From: Curvibacter sp. PAE-UM
GTDB lineage: Bacteria > Pseudomonadota > Gammaproteobacteria > Burkholderiales > Burkholderiaceae_C
Direction of reading: 5' to 3'
Assembly: GCF_001432305.1 (NCBI RefSeq)
Contig: NZ_KQ483358.1
Location: forward strand, 2,252,227 to 2,316,226
Length of the DNA stretch: 64,000 nucleotides
Made by a program: the position numbers and the translations under genes. Every line of letters begins with the position of its first letter. The first letter of the stretch is position 1. Below, piece by piece: positions 48,926-57,893 of the stretch. The notes under the pieces are model-generated. The model was not told where the DNA came from. It ran no database searches and saw only the letters and a list, made by a program, of their open reading frames with translations.

Positions 48926-49747
48926 ATGAGCGAGAACAGCCAAGAAGCCGACCACAGCCTGCCCGTCAACCCCGCGCCTTACGTGCCGCCGCCCCCGGTG
49001 GGGCCCCGGCGCGAGATCGTGCCCCTGGGTTTTGGCGATCCGTTCCGCTGGCTGGTGCGTGGTTGGCACGACGTGACGGCCGAGATGGGCATCGCGTTGT
49101 TCTACGGCATGTGCTTCTGGGCCATGGCGCTGACGCTGGGCGCGGTGTTCCGCTACAAGCCCGAGTACGCCATGTCCATCGTCTCGGGTTGTCTGCTGGT
49201 CGGCCCTTTCCTGGCCCTGGGCCTGTACGAGGTGAGCCGCCGGCGCGAACAGGGCCTCACGCCCGACCTGGGCGCCTCGCTCACCTGCTGGGACCAGCGC
49301 ATCGGCAGCATGGGCATGCTGGTGCTGGTGCTGGTCGTGCTGGAGCTGCTCTGGGGTCGGGCCTCGCTGGTGGTGTTCGCAGTGTTCTTCAACACCGGCA
49401 TGCCGTCCACGGCTGGCGTGCTGCAGGCCATCTTCAACCCCGAGAACTGGGAGTTCGTGGCGGTCTACCTGGTGGTGGGCGGTGTTTTTGCCGGCCTGGT
49501 CTTCGCTACCTCGGTCGTCTCCATCCCCATGATCCTGGACCGCGACACCGACGCCATCTCCGCCTCGCTCACCAGCCTGCAGGTCTTTTTCACCCACCTG
49601 CCGGTGCTGCTGCTGTGGGGCGCGCTGATCACCGCGCTGGTCGCCGTCGCCCTGATTCCCTGGGGCCTGGGCCTGCTGCTGATCGGCCCCTGGCTGGGGC
49701 ATGCGACCTGGCATGCCTACCGCGGCTCGGTGCGCTGGATTGATTGA
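48926..49747 (+). CDS. DUF2189 polytopic membrane protein
   Basis: A 273-aa inner-membrane protein of the DUF2189 family. After a proline-rich N-terminus (to about residue 45) there are five or six hydrophobic segments, including MGIALFYGMCFWAMALTLGA, IVSGCLLVGPFLALGLYEVSR and LGLLLIGPWLGHATWHAYRG. The last motif is characteristic. The function is unknown. An upstream in-frame extension to 48725 overlaps the PLP enzyme and is rejected. Confidence 0.85.
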   Translation: MSENSQEADHSLPVNPAPYVPPPPVGPRREIVPLGFGDPFRWLVRGWHDVTAEMGIALFYGMCFWAMALTLGAVFRYKPEYAMSIVSGCLLVGPFLALGLYEVSRRREQGLTPDLGASLTCWDQRIGSMGMLVLVLVVLELLWGRASLVVFAVFFNTGMPSTAGVLQAIFNPENWEFVAVYLVVGGVFAGLVFATSVVSIPMILDRDTDAISASLTSLQVFFTHLPVLLLWGALITALVAVALIPWGLGLLLIGPWLGHATWHAYRGSVRWID

Positions 49748-49764
49748 GTCGTTAATATGAAGGC

Positions 49765-50687
<923 letters not shown>

Positions 50688-50688
<1 letters not shown>

Positions 50689-51461
50689 TGAACAACATGA
50701 TGAGGTGGTGGCCCGTTTTCCTGCGCAACCTGCTGGTCTGGCGCAAGCTGGCCATTCCCAGCCTGGTGGGCAATATCGCCGAGCCGCTGATGTGGCTGGT
50801 GGCCTTCGGTTACGGCCTGGGGGCGCTGGTGGGCAGCGTGCCGCTCGATGGGAACCAGGTGCCCTACATCCTCTTCCTGGCCAGCGGCTCGATCTGCATG
50901 AGCGCCATGAACGCGGCCACCTTCGAGGCCCTGTACTCGGCCTTCTCGCGCATGCACGTGCAAAAGACCTGGGACAGCATCATGAATGCGCCCGTGGCCC
51001 TGCGCGACGTGCTGCTGGCCGAGATGCTGTGGGCCGCCTTCAAGTCCTCCTTCACCGTCACCGCCATCCTGGGCGTGATGGTGGCGCTGGACATCAGCCG
51101 CAGCCCCATGCTGCTGCTGGCCTGGCCCATCCTGTTGCTGGCCGGCATCACCTTCAGCTGCCTGGCCCTGATCTTCAACGCCCTGGCCAAGGGTTACGAC
51201 TTCTTCACCTACTACTTCACGCTGTTTCTCACGCCCATGATGTTCCTCAGCGGCGTGTTCTTCCCGCGCGACAACCTGCCGGTGGTGCTGCAGCATGTCT
51301 CGGCCTGGCTGCCGCTGACGCAGGCGGTGGAACTGGTGCGTCCGCTCTTCATGGGCCGCTGGCCCGCTGATGCGCTGCTGCACCTGGGCGTGCTGGCGCT
51401 TTATGCGCTGGTGGCCTGGTCCATCGCCCTGGCGCTCACGAAACGCCGTTTCCGCGGCTAG
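50688..51461 (+). CDS. ABC transporter permease, NodJ type
   Basis: ABC-2 type permease (257 aa) with six hydrophobic segments (for example IAEPLMWLVAFGYGLGALVG and TFSCLALIFNALAKGYDFF) and the family motif LFLTPMMFLSGVFFPRDNLP. It partners the preceding ATPase. The start is ATG 50688, overlapping the ATPase stop by one base, with GGAGGAGG upstream. GTG 50685 is a possible alternative. Confidence 0.9.
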
Positions 51462-51474
51462 ACCGGGATCACCC

Positions 51475-51825
51475 ATGGCCTGGATCATCACCAAATACCT
51501 GCTGACGGCCGCGCTGGTGGTGCTGGTCTCGGAGCTGGCCAAGCGCAGCGACCGCCTGGGCGGCCTGCTGGCGGCCCTGCCGCTGGTGACCGTGCTCACC
51601 CTGATCTGGCTTTACGTGGAAAAGCAGCCGCCGGACAAGATCGCCAACCACGCCTGGTACACCTTCTGGTACGTGCTGCCCACGCTGCCCATGTTCCTGG
51701 CCTTTCCGCTGCTGTTGCCGCGCCTGGGTTTCTGGCCCAGCCTGCTGGCCTGCGCCCTCATCACCGTGGCCTGTTTCGGCCTGCTGGCCTTGCTCTTGCG
51801 CCACTTCGGCATTGAGTTGCTCTAG
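51475..51825 (+). CDS. DUF3147 membrane protein
   Basis: A 116-aa protein with four hydrophobic segments (about residues 3-20, 28-46, 60-80, 88-108), of family DUF3147, function unknown. The motif LVVLVSELAKRSDRLGGLLAALPLV is typical. It follows the NodJ-like gene by 13 bases and may share its transcript. Its stop codon TAG forms the first CTAG of the inverted-repeat element that follows, so the insertion has left the frame intact or supplied the stop. Confidence 0.82.
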   Translation: MAWIITKYLLTAALVVLVSELAKRSDRLGGLLAALPLVTVLTLIWLYVEKQPPDKIANHAWYTFWYVLPTLPMFLAFPLLLPRLGFWPSLLACALITVACFGLLALLLRHFGIELL

Positions 51826-52094
51826 GGCCTGTTCCCACTAATTTCTCAATTGCGAACGTGGTTAAAACCGCGCCAATCTAGGCGCGCGACGACGCCCAGG
51901 CTAATCGCCTGGGCTAGGAGTGCAACAACGAGTGGCGCGGTTTTAACCACGTTCCCTCCGGGTTGCGGCCAAAAAAGCCATGCGGGGTGTTGCGCGGACT
52001 GGCCGGGGGGTGACCCCGGCGGCGTCCACGCGCCTACCGCATGGCTTTTTTGATCCACAACGCATTTTGAGAAATTAGTGGGAACAGGCCCTAG
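51822..52094. mobile_element. 273-bp non-coding element with 28-bp terminal inverted repeats (MITE-like)
   Basis: Outer arms 51822-51849 and 52067-52094 are perfect inverted copies beginning CTAGGGCCTGTTCCCACT. Inside are two long hairpins. Hairpin 1 has a perfect 22-bp stem (51854-51875 with 51933-51954) and an inner 8-bp stem GCCCAGGC/GCCTGGGC. Hairpin 2 has a perfect 16-bp stem (51970-51985 with 52037-52052) and an inner GCCGGGG/CCCCGGC. If CTAG is a 4-bp target duplication, the element proper is 51826-52090. It holds no open frame of note. This fills the gene-free stretch from 51826 to 52192. The rest (52095-52192) has an AGGGCGT/ACGCCCT hairpin and a possible extended -10 TGCTAGAGT. Confidence 0.7.
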
Positions 52095-52192
52095 CCTCCC
52101 GCGCCCGGTGATGAATAATTTCCACAGGGCGTGGAACAAAACGCCCTGAACTGCTAGAGTGGCCTTCATTCACCGAACGCAGAAAGCACACC

Positions 52193-52384
52193 TTGGTAAC
52201 ACCCAATTACGGATACGAAAAACGCCAGAAAGAGCTGGCCAAGAAGCGCAAGAAGGAAGACAAGCTCAAGGAAAAAGCCCAGCGCAAGCTCGGCGGTCCG
52301 GTGGGCGAAGAGGGCGCGCCTGAAGAGGGTGGCGACACACCAGAAGCCGACGCCTCTGCAACCGGGGACACCCCCCAGCCATGA
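52193..52384 (+). CDS. Small highly charged protein, 63 aa
   Basis: A 63-aa cytosolic protein. Residues 1-33 are strongly basic and helical (YEKRQKELAKKRKKEDKLKEKAQ), and the rest is acidic and disordered. I recall similar short proteins starting with NYGYEKRQKELAKKRKKE across Burkholderiales, without a known function. The start is a TTG at 52193 with a weak ribosome binding site. It overlaps the next gene by four bases. Confidence 0.72.
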   Translation: MVTPNYGYEKRQKELAKKRKKEDKLKEKAQRKLGGPVGEEGAPEEGGDTPEADASATGDTPQP

Positions 52385-53004
52385 AGTGGCTGTCGGTCAT
52401 GGCAGGGCTGCTGGTCCTGCTTTGCGGCTGTGCGGCCCCGGACAAGTCATCTGTCGCCGGGCAGCCCAGTGAGACGGTGGCGAGCACCACGGCGGACGTG
52501 ACCGGCAAGGTGGGCAGCATGGCCAAAGACTCCGGCTCCAGCCTGGTGCAGAAAGCCAGCCAGCCGCTGAACGACCTCAACCTGCTGGAGAACCGCATTC
52601 CCGCCGTGCTGACGGCCGCCGCGCAAAAGGGCCCTTATGCCGCGCCTGCCGATGCCTCCTGTGCGGCCTTGCGGACCGAGCTGGATGAACTGGACGCCGC
52701 CCTGGGGCCCGACATCGATGCCCCCGCGGTTCCCGGGAGCGATCCGAGCCTGGTGGTGAAGGCGGTGGGTTATGTGGGCCAGAAGGCCGTGGACTCGGTG
52801 TCGACCACGGTGAACACGGTGGTCGATGGCGTGCTGCCCTTGCGCAGCTGGGTGCGCAAGCTCAGCGGGGCCGAACGTTATTCCGACGAGGTGGCGGCCG
52901 CGGTTTCTGCCGGCCGGATCCGGCGGCCCTTCCTCAAGGGCTGGGCCCGGGGCGCTGCTTGTGCGTCACCGTCTGTCCAGAGCGTCGGGAAAACGACGCC
53001 CTGA
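52381..53004 (+). CDS. Putative lipoprotein, 207 aa
   Basis: A 207-aa protein with a lipoprotein signal (lipobox LLCGC, Cys17). The mature part is Ser/Thr/Ala-rich at first, then has a helical middle (LNLLENRIPAVLTAAAQKGPY) with a cysteine in DASCAALRTELDELD, and a C-terminal segment VVDGVLPLRSWVRKLSGAERYSDEV. No family was recognised by name. ATG 52381 overlaps the stop of the preceding gene (ATGA). Confidence 0.75.
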   Translation: MKWLSVMAGLLVLLCGCAAPDKSSVAGQPSETVASTTADVTGKVGSMAKDSGSSLVQKASQPLNDLNLLENRIPAVLTAAAQKGPYAAPADASCAALRTELDELDAALGPDIDAPAVPGSDPSLVVKAVGYVGQKAVDSVSTTVNTVVDGVLPLRSWVRKLSGAERYSDEVAAAVSAGRIRRPFLKGWARGAACASPSVQSVGKTTP

Positions 53005-53038
53005 ATCCGTGACGGCTGCCTGAGCCGCTCGCCGAGTC

Positions 53039-54100
53039 TCAGGCCCCGTCGGCGACCAGTTCCTGCGCCAGCGCCTGCATGGCCGCCACCGAGCGGTCCT
53101 TGGGCTGGATGTCCTGCGCGCTGCCGAACTGCTTGAAGTTGCGCGCCATGGACTGCCGGTAGACCGGGTCGTAGTGCGTGAGCAGCAGGTCGCGCACCAC
53201 CTCTTCGATGTGGCCGCTGCGCACCGCCTGCTTCCAGCCGTCCACCACCTGCTTGCCCTTGAGTTCGGTCAGCGCGTCCAGGCGCTCGCAGAAGGCCTCG
53301 CCGTCCTGGACGAAGAAGTCGTAGTCCTCCAGCAGCAGGGCCACGCGTTCCTCGTCGGGCAGCAGCAGGTTCAGGCAGGGGCCGGCGCGCATGGCCTCGA
53401 TCAGCGCGGCCGGCACGGCCACGTTGCCCACCTTTTTGCTTTCGCTCTCCACGTAGACGGGGCGCTTGGGGTCGAAGCGGCGCAGCGCGTCCCAGATGCG
53501 GGTGTCGAATTCCTTTTGTGTGGGCTGGGCCACGCCGGGTATGGCACCCAGCACCGAACTGCGGTGGTTGGCCAGCGCCTCCAGGTCCAGCACCTGGGCG
53601 CCGGCGGCCTGCAGGGCCTGCAGCAGCCGCGTCTTGCCCGAGCCCGTGGTGCCGCAGACCACGCGCCAGTCGAACATGGGGGCCAGGCGCGGGATGTCCA
53701 GCAGCAGGGCTGCGCGGAAAGCCTTGTAACCACCTTCGATGATGGTCACACGAAAACCGATCTCGCTGAGGATCAGGCTCAGCGAGCCGCTGCGCTTACC
53801 GCCGCGCCAGCAATAGGTGAGCGGTTTCCAGTCCTTGGGTTTGTCGATCACTTCTCGTTCGATGTGCGCCGCGATATTGCGCGCGGCCAGGGCCCCTCCG
53901 CGTTTCTTGGCTTCGAAGGCATTGACCTGCTTGTAGAGCGTGCCGATGTCGTGGCGCTGCTGGTTGTCCAGCGTGGGCCAGTTCACGGCACCGGGCAGGT
54001 GGTCTTCGGCGTATTCGTTTTCGCTGCGCGCGTCGATGACGGTGTCGAAGGTGTCGAGCTGGCGCAGGGCGTCTTCGGCGCTGATCGTGAACAAGGGCAT
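53039..54100 (-). CDS. mnmH: tRNA 2-selenouridine synthase
   Basis: Enzyme (353 aa) that converts 2-thiouridine to 2-selenouridine at tRNA wobble positions, through a geranylated intermediate. The rhodanese domain (residues 1-130) has the catalytic cysteine in YCWRGGKRSGS. The P-loop domain has CGTTGSGKTRLL near residue 148. Its function needs selenophosphate, so selD should be elsewhere in the genome. The ATG overlaps the tesA stop by one base, forming a tesA-mnmH operon. Confidence 0.93.
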   Translation of the reverse strand: MPLFTISAEDALRQLDTFDTVIDARSENEYAEDHLPGAVNWPTLDNQQRHDIGTLYKQVNAFEAKKRGGALAARNIAAHIEREVIDKPKDWKPLTYCWRGGKRSGSLSLILSEIGFRVTIIEGGYKAFRAALLLDIPRLAPMFDWRVVCGTTGSGKTRLLQALQAAGAQVLDLEALANHRSSVLGAIPGVAQPTQKEFDTRIWDALRRFDPKRPVYVESESKKVGNVAVPAALIEAMRAGPCLNLLLPDEERVALLLEDYDFFVQDGEAFCERLDALTELKGKQVVDGWKQAVRSGHIEEVVRDLLLTHYDPVYRQSMARNFKQFGSAQDIQPKDRSVAAMQALAQELVADGA

Positions 54101-54735
54101 CAGAGAATCTTTTTCAACTCAGGCCAGACGTTGTCCAGCATCAGGGGCTGGGCTTCGCTGGTGGGGTGGATGCGGTCGCTCTGGAACAGGCGCTGGGCGT
54201 CGGGGATGTCGGCCACGCCTTTGAGGAAAAAGGGCAGCAGGGCCACCTTTTCGCTGCGCGCTACCTGCTGGAAGAGCCCGGCAAAACGGCGCCCGTAGTC
54301 GGCGCCGTAATTGGGCGGCATCTGCATGCCCAGCAGCAGCACGCGGGCGCCGGCTTTTTTCGACTGCTGGGTCATCCATTCGAGGTTGGCGCGCGTGGCG
54401 TCCAGCGCCAAGCCGCGCAGCGCGTCGTTGCCGCCGAGTTCGATGATCACGTGCGTGGGCTGGTGCTGGGCCAGCAGGGCGGCCAGGCGCGAACGCCCGC
54501 CGAAGGTGGTTTCGCCGCTGATGCTGGCGTTGACCACGCGCACCGCCTGCTTCTCCGCGGCCAGGCGCTGCTCCAGCAGGGCTACCCAGCCGCTGCCGCG
54601 TGGCAGGCCGTATTCGGCACTCAGCGAATCCCCGAGCACCAGTACCGTGCGGGGTGTGGCCGCCTGGGATAACCCCAGGAAACCGCCCAGCAGGGCGAGC
54701 GCGATACAGTAGCGACGCAAGAAAGAAAACTTCAT
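54100..54735 (-). CDS. tesA: Periplasmic acyl-CoA thioesterase/arylesterase TesA
   Basis: SGNH-fold hydrolase (211 aa) exported by a cleavable signal peptide (RRYCIALALLGGFLGLSQA). Block I GDSLSAEYGL carries the serine, block III GGNDALRG the asparagine, and block V SDRIHPTSEAQ the Asp and His. It acts on thioesters and small esters. ATG 54735 overlaps the start codon of the divergent ABC ATPase gene by two bases. Confidence 0.93.
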   Translation of the reverse strand: MKFSFLRRYCIALALLGGFLGLSQAATPRTVLVLGDSLSAEYGLPRGSGWVALLEQRLAAEKQAVRVVNASISGETTFGGRSRLAALLAQHQPTHVIIELGGNDALRGLALDATRANLEWMTQQSKKAGARVLLLGMQMPPNYGADYGRRFAGLFQQVARSEKVALLPFFLKGVADIPDAQRLFQSDRIHPTSEAQPLMLDNVWPELKKIL

Positions 54736-55405
54736 GTCCGAACCCATCATTTCCGTGGAACACGTGCTCAAGTCGGTCACCGACTCAACCGGCACGCTCG
54801 ATATTTTGCGCGATATCCATTTCAGCGTCCCGCCGCGCCAGACCCTGGCCATCGTCGGCGCCTCGGGTTCGGGCAAGAGCACGCTGCTGTCCATCATGGC
54901 TGGGCTGGACACACCCTCAAGCGGCACCGTGCGCCTGGACGGGCAGGACATGTTCGCCCTGAACGAAGACGAGCGTGCCGCGCTGCGCGCGCAGAAGCTG
55001 GGTTTTGTGTTCCAGAGCTTCCAGCTGCTGGGCCACCTGACCGCGCTGGAAAACGTGATGCTCCCGCTGGAACTGGCCGGCCGCAAGGACGCCCGCAAGG
55101 CCGCCACCGAGATGCTGGATCGCGTGGGGCTGGGCCAGCGCCTGGGCCACTACCCCAAGGTTTTGAGCGGCGGCGAGCAGCAGCGCGTGGCTCTTGCGCG
55201 GGCCTTTGTCGTGCAGCCCGCCGTGCTGCTGGCGGATGAACCTACCGGTAGCCTGGATTACGCGACGGGGGAGACCGTGATGGAACTGATGTTTGCGCTG
55301 AACCGCGAGCAGGGCACGACCCTGGTGCTGGTGACGCATGACACGGGGATTGCGCAGCGATGTGAGCGACGGATCACGATTGAGGCGGGGAAGGCGAGTG
55401 GGTGA
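54734..55405 (+). CDS. ABC transporter ATP-binding protein, YbbA/LolD type
   Basis: ATPase (223 aa) of the MacB/LolD class. Walker [10 protein letters not shown] (about residues 41-49), Q-loop [18 protein letters not shown], signature [15 protein letters not shown] and Walker [12 protein letters not shown] are present. In E. coli ybbA lies divergent from tesA and is followed by a large permease gene. Here no permease follows, and an accessory gene comes next. AAGAAAG precedes the ATG. Confidence 0.9.
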   Translation: MSEPIISVEHVLKSVTDSTGTLDILRDIHFSVPPRQTLAIVGASGSGKSTLLSIMAGLDTPSSGTVRLDGQDMFALNEDERAALRAQKLGFVFQSFQLLGHLTALENVMLPLELAGRKDARKAATEMLDRVGLGQRLGHYPKVLSGGEQQRVALARAFVVQPAVLLADEPTGSLDYATGETVMELMFALNREQGTTLVLVTHDTGIAQRCERRITIEAGKASG

Positions 55406-55547
55406 CGTTGGCCGGTATGCCTGATCAAGAGAGGCCTGGTTGCCTGGTTTTTATGCTTTAGGCGGCAGCCCCAGTGGGGTGATTGAGACAGAGCGGGGAT
55501 CTTAATATCCGTCTTATGCGTTCATAACTCTAGATGGAGCGGTTGCG

Positions 55548-56285
55548 ATGACCGAACAACAAGTTCAATGGGCTGAGTGGGCGCAGATCACCAGTGTTCC
55601 GTTGCGCCAGGAAAACGAGGTTGGTGAAGTCATCGCCGCCGCCAGCGGCTGTCTCATCCAGTACAGGAACCGTCGTTTTTTGTTGACGGCCGCTCATGCC
55701 GTGCCTGGGGCACACTGGGCAATCTTGCTTGGATTCAATGCTGCGGCTAACCTCTTCGAGGTATACAGACTGCGTGGGTTTAACGCAGTAGCGGTAACAA
55801 AGCGACAGTGGGTTGAATTACGAGATATAGATTTTTGTTTTGAAGAGGTAGGACCTGATGTCGATCCTGTTTTTGAGCACAGGACTCCCATGGGAGTGTT
55901 CTCAGAAAAACGTCTACGGCATGTGTTTACGACCGATTTGACGACGTCACCACGCGCTGGACAGATGTATGCTTTCTCCGGGGAGATTAAGGCCGAACGC
56001 CATGGGCCGGATTGGGTTTCAACGTCTGTGACATATCCGGGGTTGCGTTATACGAACTCCAATGGCGAGTTCCATACCTTCCAGATTCCCGTGCCACATC
56101 CTGGCCACGAATCGTTCAAAGGGTGCAGCGGTGCACCAATCGTCGGTGAAGACCGGGATGCTGTTGCCCTTGTGCTCACAGGCGATGAGAAAGAAAACAC
56201 TATCACGGGCATCTCGCTGTCTTTTGTGAAGCCCACACTTGACCTGTACTGCGCTTCGGTCCCGTCTCCATACCCTGCTAGTTAA
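55548..56285 (+). CDS. Trypsin-like serine peptidase domain protein, accessory
   Basis: A 245-aa protein with a chymotrypsin-like fold by motif. The His is in LLTAAHAV (about residue 50), the likely Asp is in ELRDIDFCF (about 93), and the Ser is in FKGCSGAPIVGED (about 193). There is no signal peptide, so it is probably cytosolic. Base composition is clearly lower in G+C than its neighbours and it stands alone between an ABC ATPase and rlmB, which suggests transfer. Single trypsin-like proteins of this type occur in some bacterial conflict loci, but no partner is seen here. Confidence 0.7.
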   Translation: MTEQQVQWAEWAQITSVPLRQENEVGEVIAAASGCLIQYRNRRFLLTAAHAVPGAHWAILLGFNAAANLFEVYRLRGFNAVAVTKRQWVELRDIDFCFEEVGPDVDPVFEHRTPMGVFSEKRLRHVFTTDLTTSPRAGQMYAFSGEIKAERHGPDWVSTSVTYPGLRYTNSNGEFHTFQIPVPHPGHESFKGCSGAPIVGEDRDAVALVLTGDEKENTITGISLSFVKPTLDLYCASVPSPYPAS

Positions 56286-56453
56286 CTTTTCCGAGTGTGT
56301 GTTTGGTACCTCTCTCGTTGTAGGTACGCGACCCGATATCAAAAGCACCAAATGAAAATTCAAAGCACCCCGTTCCGTCTGACGGGGTAGGGGTCGGGGG
56401 AGCAAGTGGAGAGACGCTCTTCGGCGGCGAGTAGGAGCAGGGATAATCCCCCC

Positions 56454-57188
56454 ATGTCCTCCCCCAAAGTCCTGTTCGGCTTCCACGCCGTGGGCGTGCG
56501 CCTGAAGACGGCGCCGCAATCCATCATCGAGATCTATTTCGAGCCGACCCGGCGCGACGCGCGCATGCGCCAGTTCCTGGAAAAGGCCAAGGAAGCCAAT
56601 GTGCGCCTGATCGAGGCCGACGGCCTGCGCCTGGCCAAGCTGGCGGGCAGCCATGGCCACCAGGGTGTGGCTGCGCGGGTGGAGCCCCTGGCCCAGATCA
56701 ATTCCCTGGACGACCTGCTGGACGCGCTGACCGAGCCGCCCCTGCTGCTGGTGCTCGACGGCGTGACCGACCCGCACAATCTGGGCGCCTGCCTGCGCGT
56801 GGCCGACGGGGCCGGGGCGCATGCGGTGATCGCGCCCAAGGACCATGCGGTGGGCGTCAACGCCACCGTGGCCAAGGTGGCCAGCGGCGCGGCCGAGACC
56901 GTGCCCTATTTCATGGTGACCAACCTGGCGCGCACCCTGGGCGAGCTGAAGGAACGCAATATCTGGTGCATCGGCACCAGCGACGATGCGCCCAAGACCA
57001 TCTACCAGGTGGACCTCAAGGGCCCCACGGCCCTGGTGCTGGGTGCCGAAGGCGAGGGCATGCGGCAACTGACGCGCAAGACCTGCGACGAACTGGTGGG
57101 CATACCGATGAAGGGCGCGGTGGAAAGCCTGAACGTCTCGGTGGCCAGCGGGGTGTGCCTGTACGAAGCCTTGCGGCAACGCGGCTGA
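56454..57188 (+). CDS. rlmB: 23S rRNA (guanosine2251-2'-O)-methyltransferase
   Basis: SpoU-class methyltransferase (244 aa) acting on G2251 of the 23S P-loop. An N-terminal RNA-binding domain ([12 protein letters not shown] to about residue 75) is followed by the knotted SAM domain with [25 protein letters not shown] and [17 protein letters not shown] 56454 is used. The 168 bases before it hold a CCCCGT/ACGGGG hairpin (about 56371-56389) but no gene. Confidence 0.94.
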   Translation: MSSPKVLFGFHAVGVRLKTAPQSIIEIYFEPTRRDARMRQFLEKAKEANVRLIEADGLRLAKLAGSHGHQGVAARVEPLAQINSLDDLLDALTEPPLLLVLDGVTDPHNLGACLRVADGAGAHAVIAPKDHAVGVNATVAKVASGAAETVPYFMVTNLARTLGELKERNIWCIGTSDDAPKTIYQVDLKGPTALVLGAEGEGMRQLTRKTCDELVGIPMKGAVESLNVSVASGVCLYEALRQRG

Positions 57189-57211
57189 TCGCCTACGCAC
57201 TCACCAAACAA

Positions 57212-57239
57212 AACGGCCCTCTGAGGGCCGTTGTTGTTG
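57212..57239. terminator. Terminator after rlmB
   Basis: A perfect 9-bp stem AACGGCCCT/AGGGCCGTT with loop CTG, followed by TTGTTGTTG. It separates rlmB from the convergent small gene that stops at 57252 and can serve both strands. Confidence 0.85.
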
Positions 57240-57251
57240 ATGGGGGCCGGT

Positions 57252-57545
57252 TCAGGCCGTGACGTCGAGGACCGTGCCGCTGAGCTGGCTCAGGGTGTTG
57301 ATGCGTTTGCGTGTGCCGCCGTTGTTGTTGTCACTGCGCGGGGGCTGGTTTTCCAGGCCGCGCACCTTGTCGTCGGCGCTGGCCGATTCCTGGCGCGCCA
57401 CGGCCGCCTGCTGCTCCAGCTGGCTCACCCGGTTGGCGGCCTGCGCGGCCTCGCGCCGGGCCATCTGCAGCTGGGCCTGGTACTGGCTCAGCTGGGCCCG
57501 CGCACCGGGCGTGCTGCCGTTGATGGACTGCATGGCCATGACCAC
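57252..57545 (-). CDS. Coiled-coil hypothetical protein, about 97 aa
   Basis: A soluble protein with a central heptad-rich helix (YQAQLQMARREAAQAANRVSQLEQQA, about residues 22-47) and a polar C-terminus (QPPRSDNNNGGTRKRINTLSQLSGTVLDVTA). A GAGGAG ribosome binding site lies 6 bases before a GTG at 57545. The ATG at 57539 is 12 bases from it and is a less likely start. It lies just after the 68-residue gene on the same strand, and the two are probably one operon. No function known. Confidence 0.65.
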   Translation of the reverse strand: MVMAMQSINGSTPGARAQLSQYQAQLQMARREAAQAANRVSQLEQQAAVARQESASADDKVRGLENQPPRSDNNNGGTRKRINTLSQLSGTVLDVTA

Positions 57546-57555
57546 GATGGTCTCC

Positions 57556-57762
57556 TCAGGCCTTTTCGTTGACGAGGCGGCCGGTGGTCTGGCCCTGGGT
57601 GTTGACCACGGGCGCCTTGGGTTTGTTGCTATCTTCCTGGCGCTGGGCGCGTTGCTGGATCTGCTCCTGCTCGGCACGGTATTCCGCGGCGCGGTTGCGC
57701 TCCGGGGCACGCGGCTTGGGCGGGGCGGAAACGCTGCTGGTGGAGGAGGTGACTTCGGCCAT
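57556..57762 (-). CDS. Small helical protein, 68 aa
   Basis: A 68-aa polar protein. The N-terminal 20 residues are Ser/Pro/Val-rich and the middle is a charged helix (RNRAAEYRAEQEQIQQRAQRQ), ending TGRLVNEKA. CGGAG lies before ATG 57762. It is first of a two-gene operon with the coiled-coil protein downstream. No function was recognised. Confidence 0.65.
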   Translation of the reverse strand: MAEVTSSTSSVSAPPKPRAPERNRAAEYRAEQEQIQQRAQRQEDSNKPKAPVVNTQGQTTGRLVNEKA

Positions 57763-57893
57763 GGGGAACTCCGGGGGAACAAGTGCCTAAATCTTAGTCA
57801 CATGCCGGCCCCTGTCAACCGCCTTCCGCCCGGCGGTCCTGTCATGGGCACATGGCATGATGGCCGCGACCTGATCACTGTCTTTGCCCCGCC

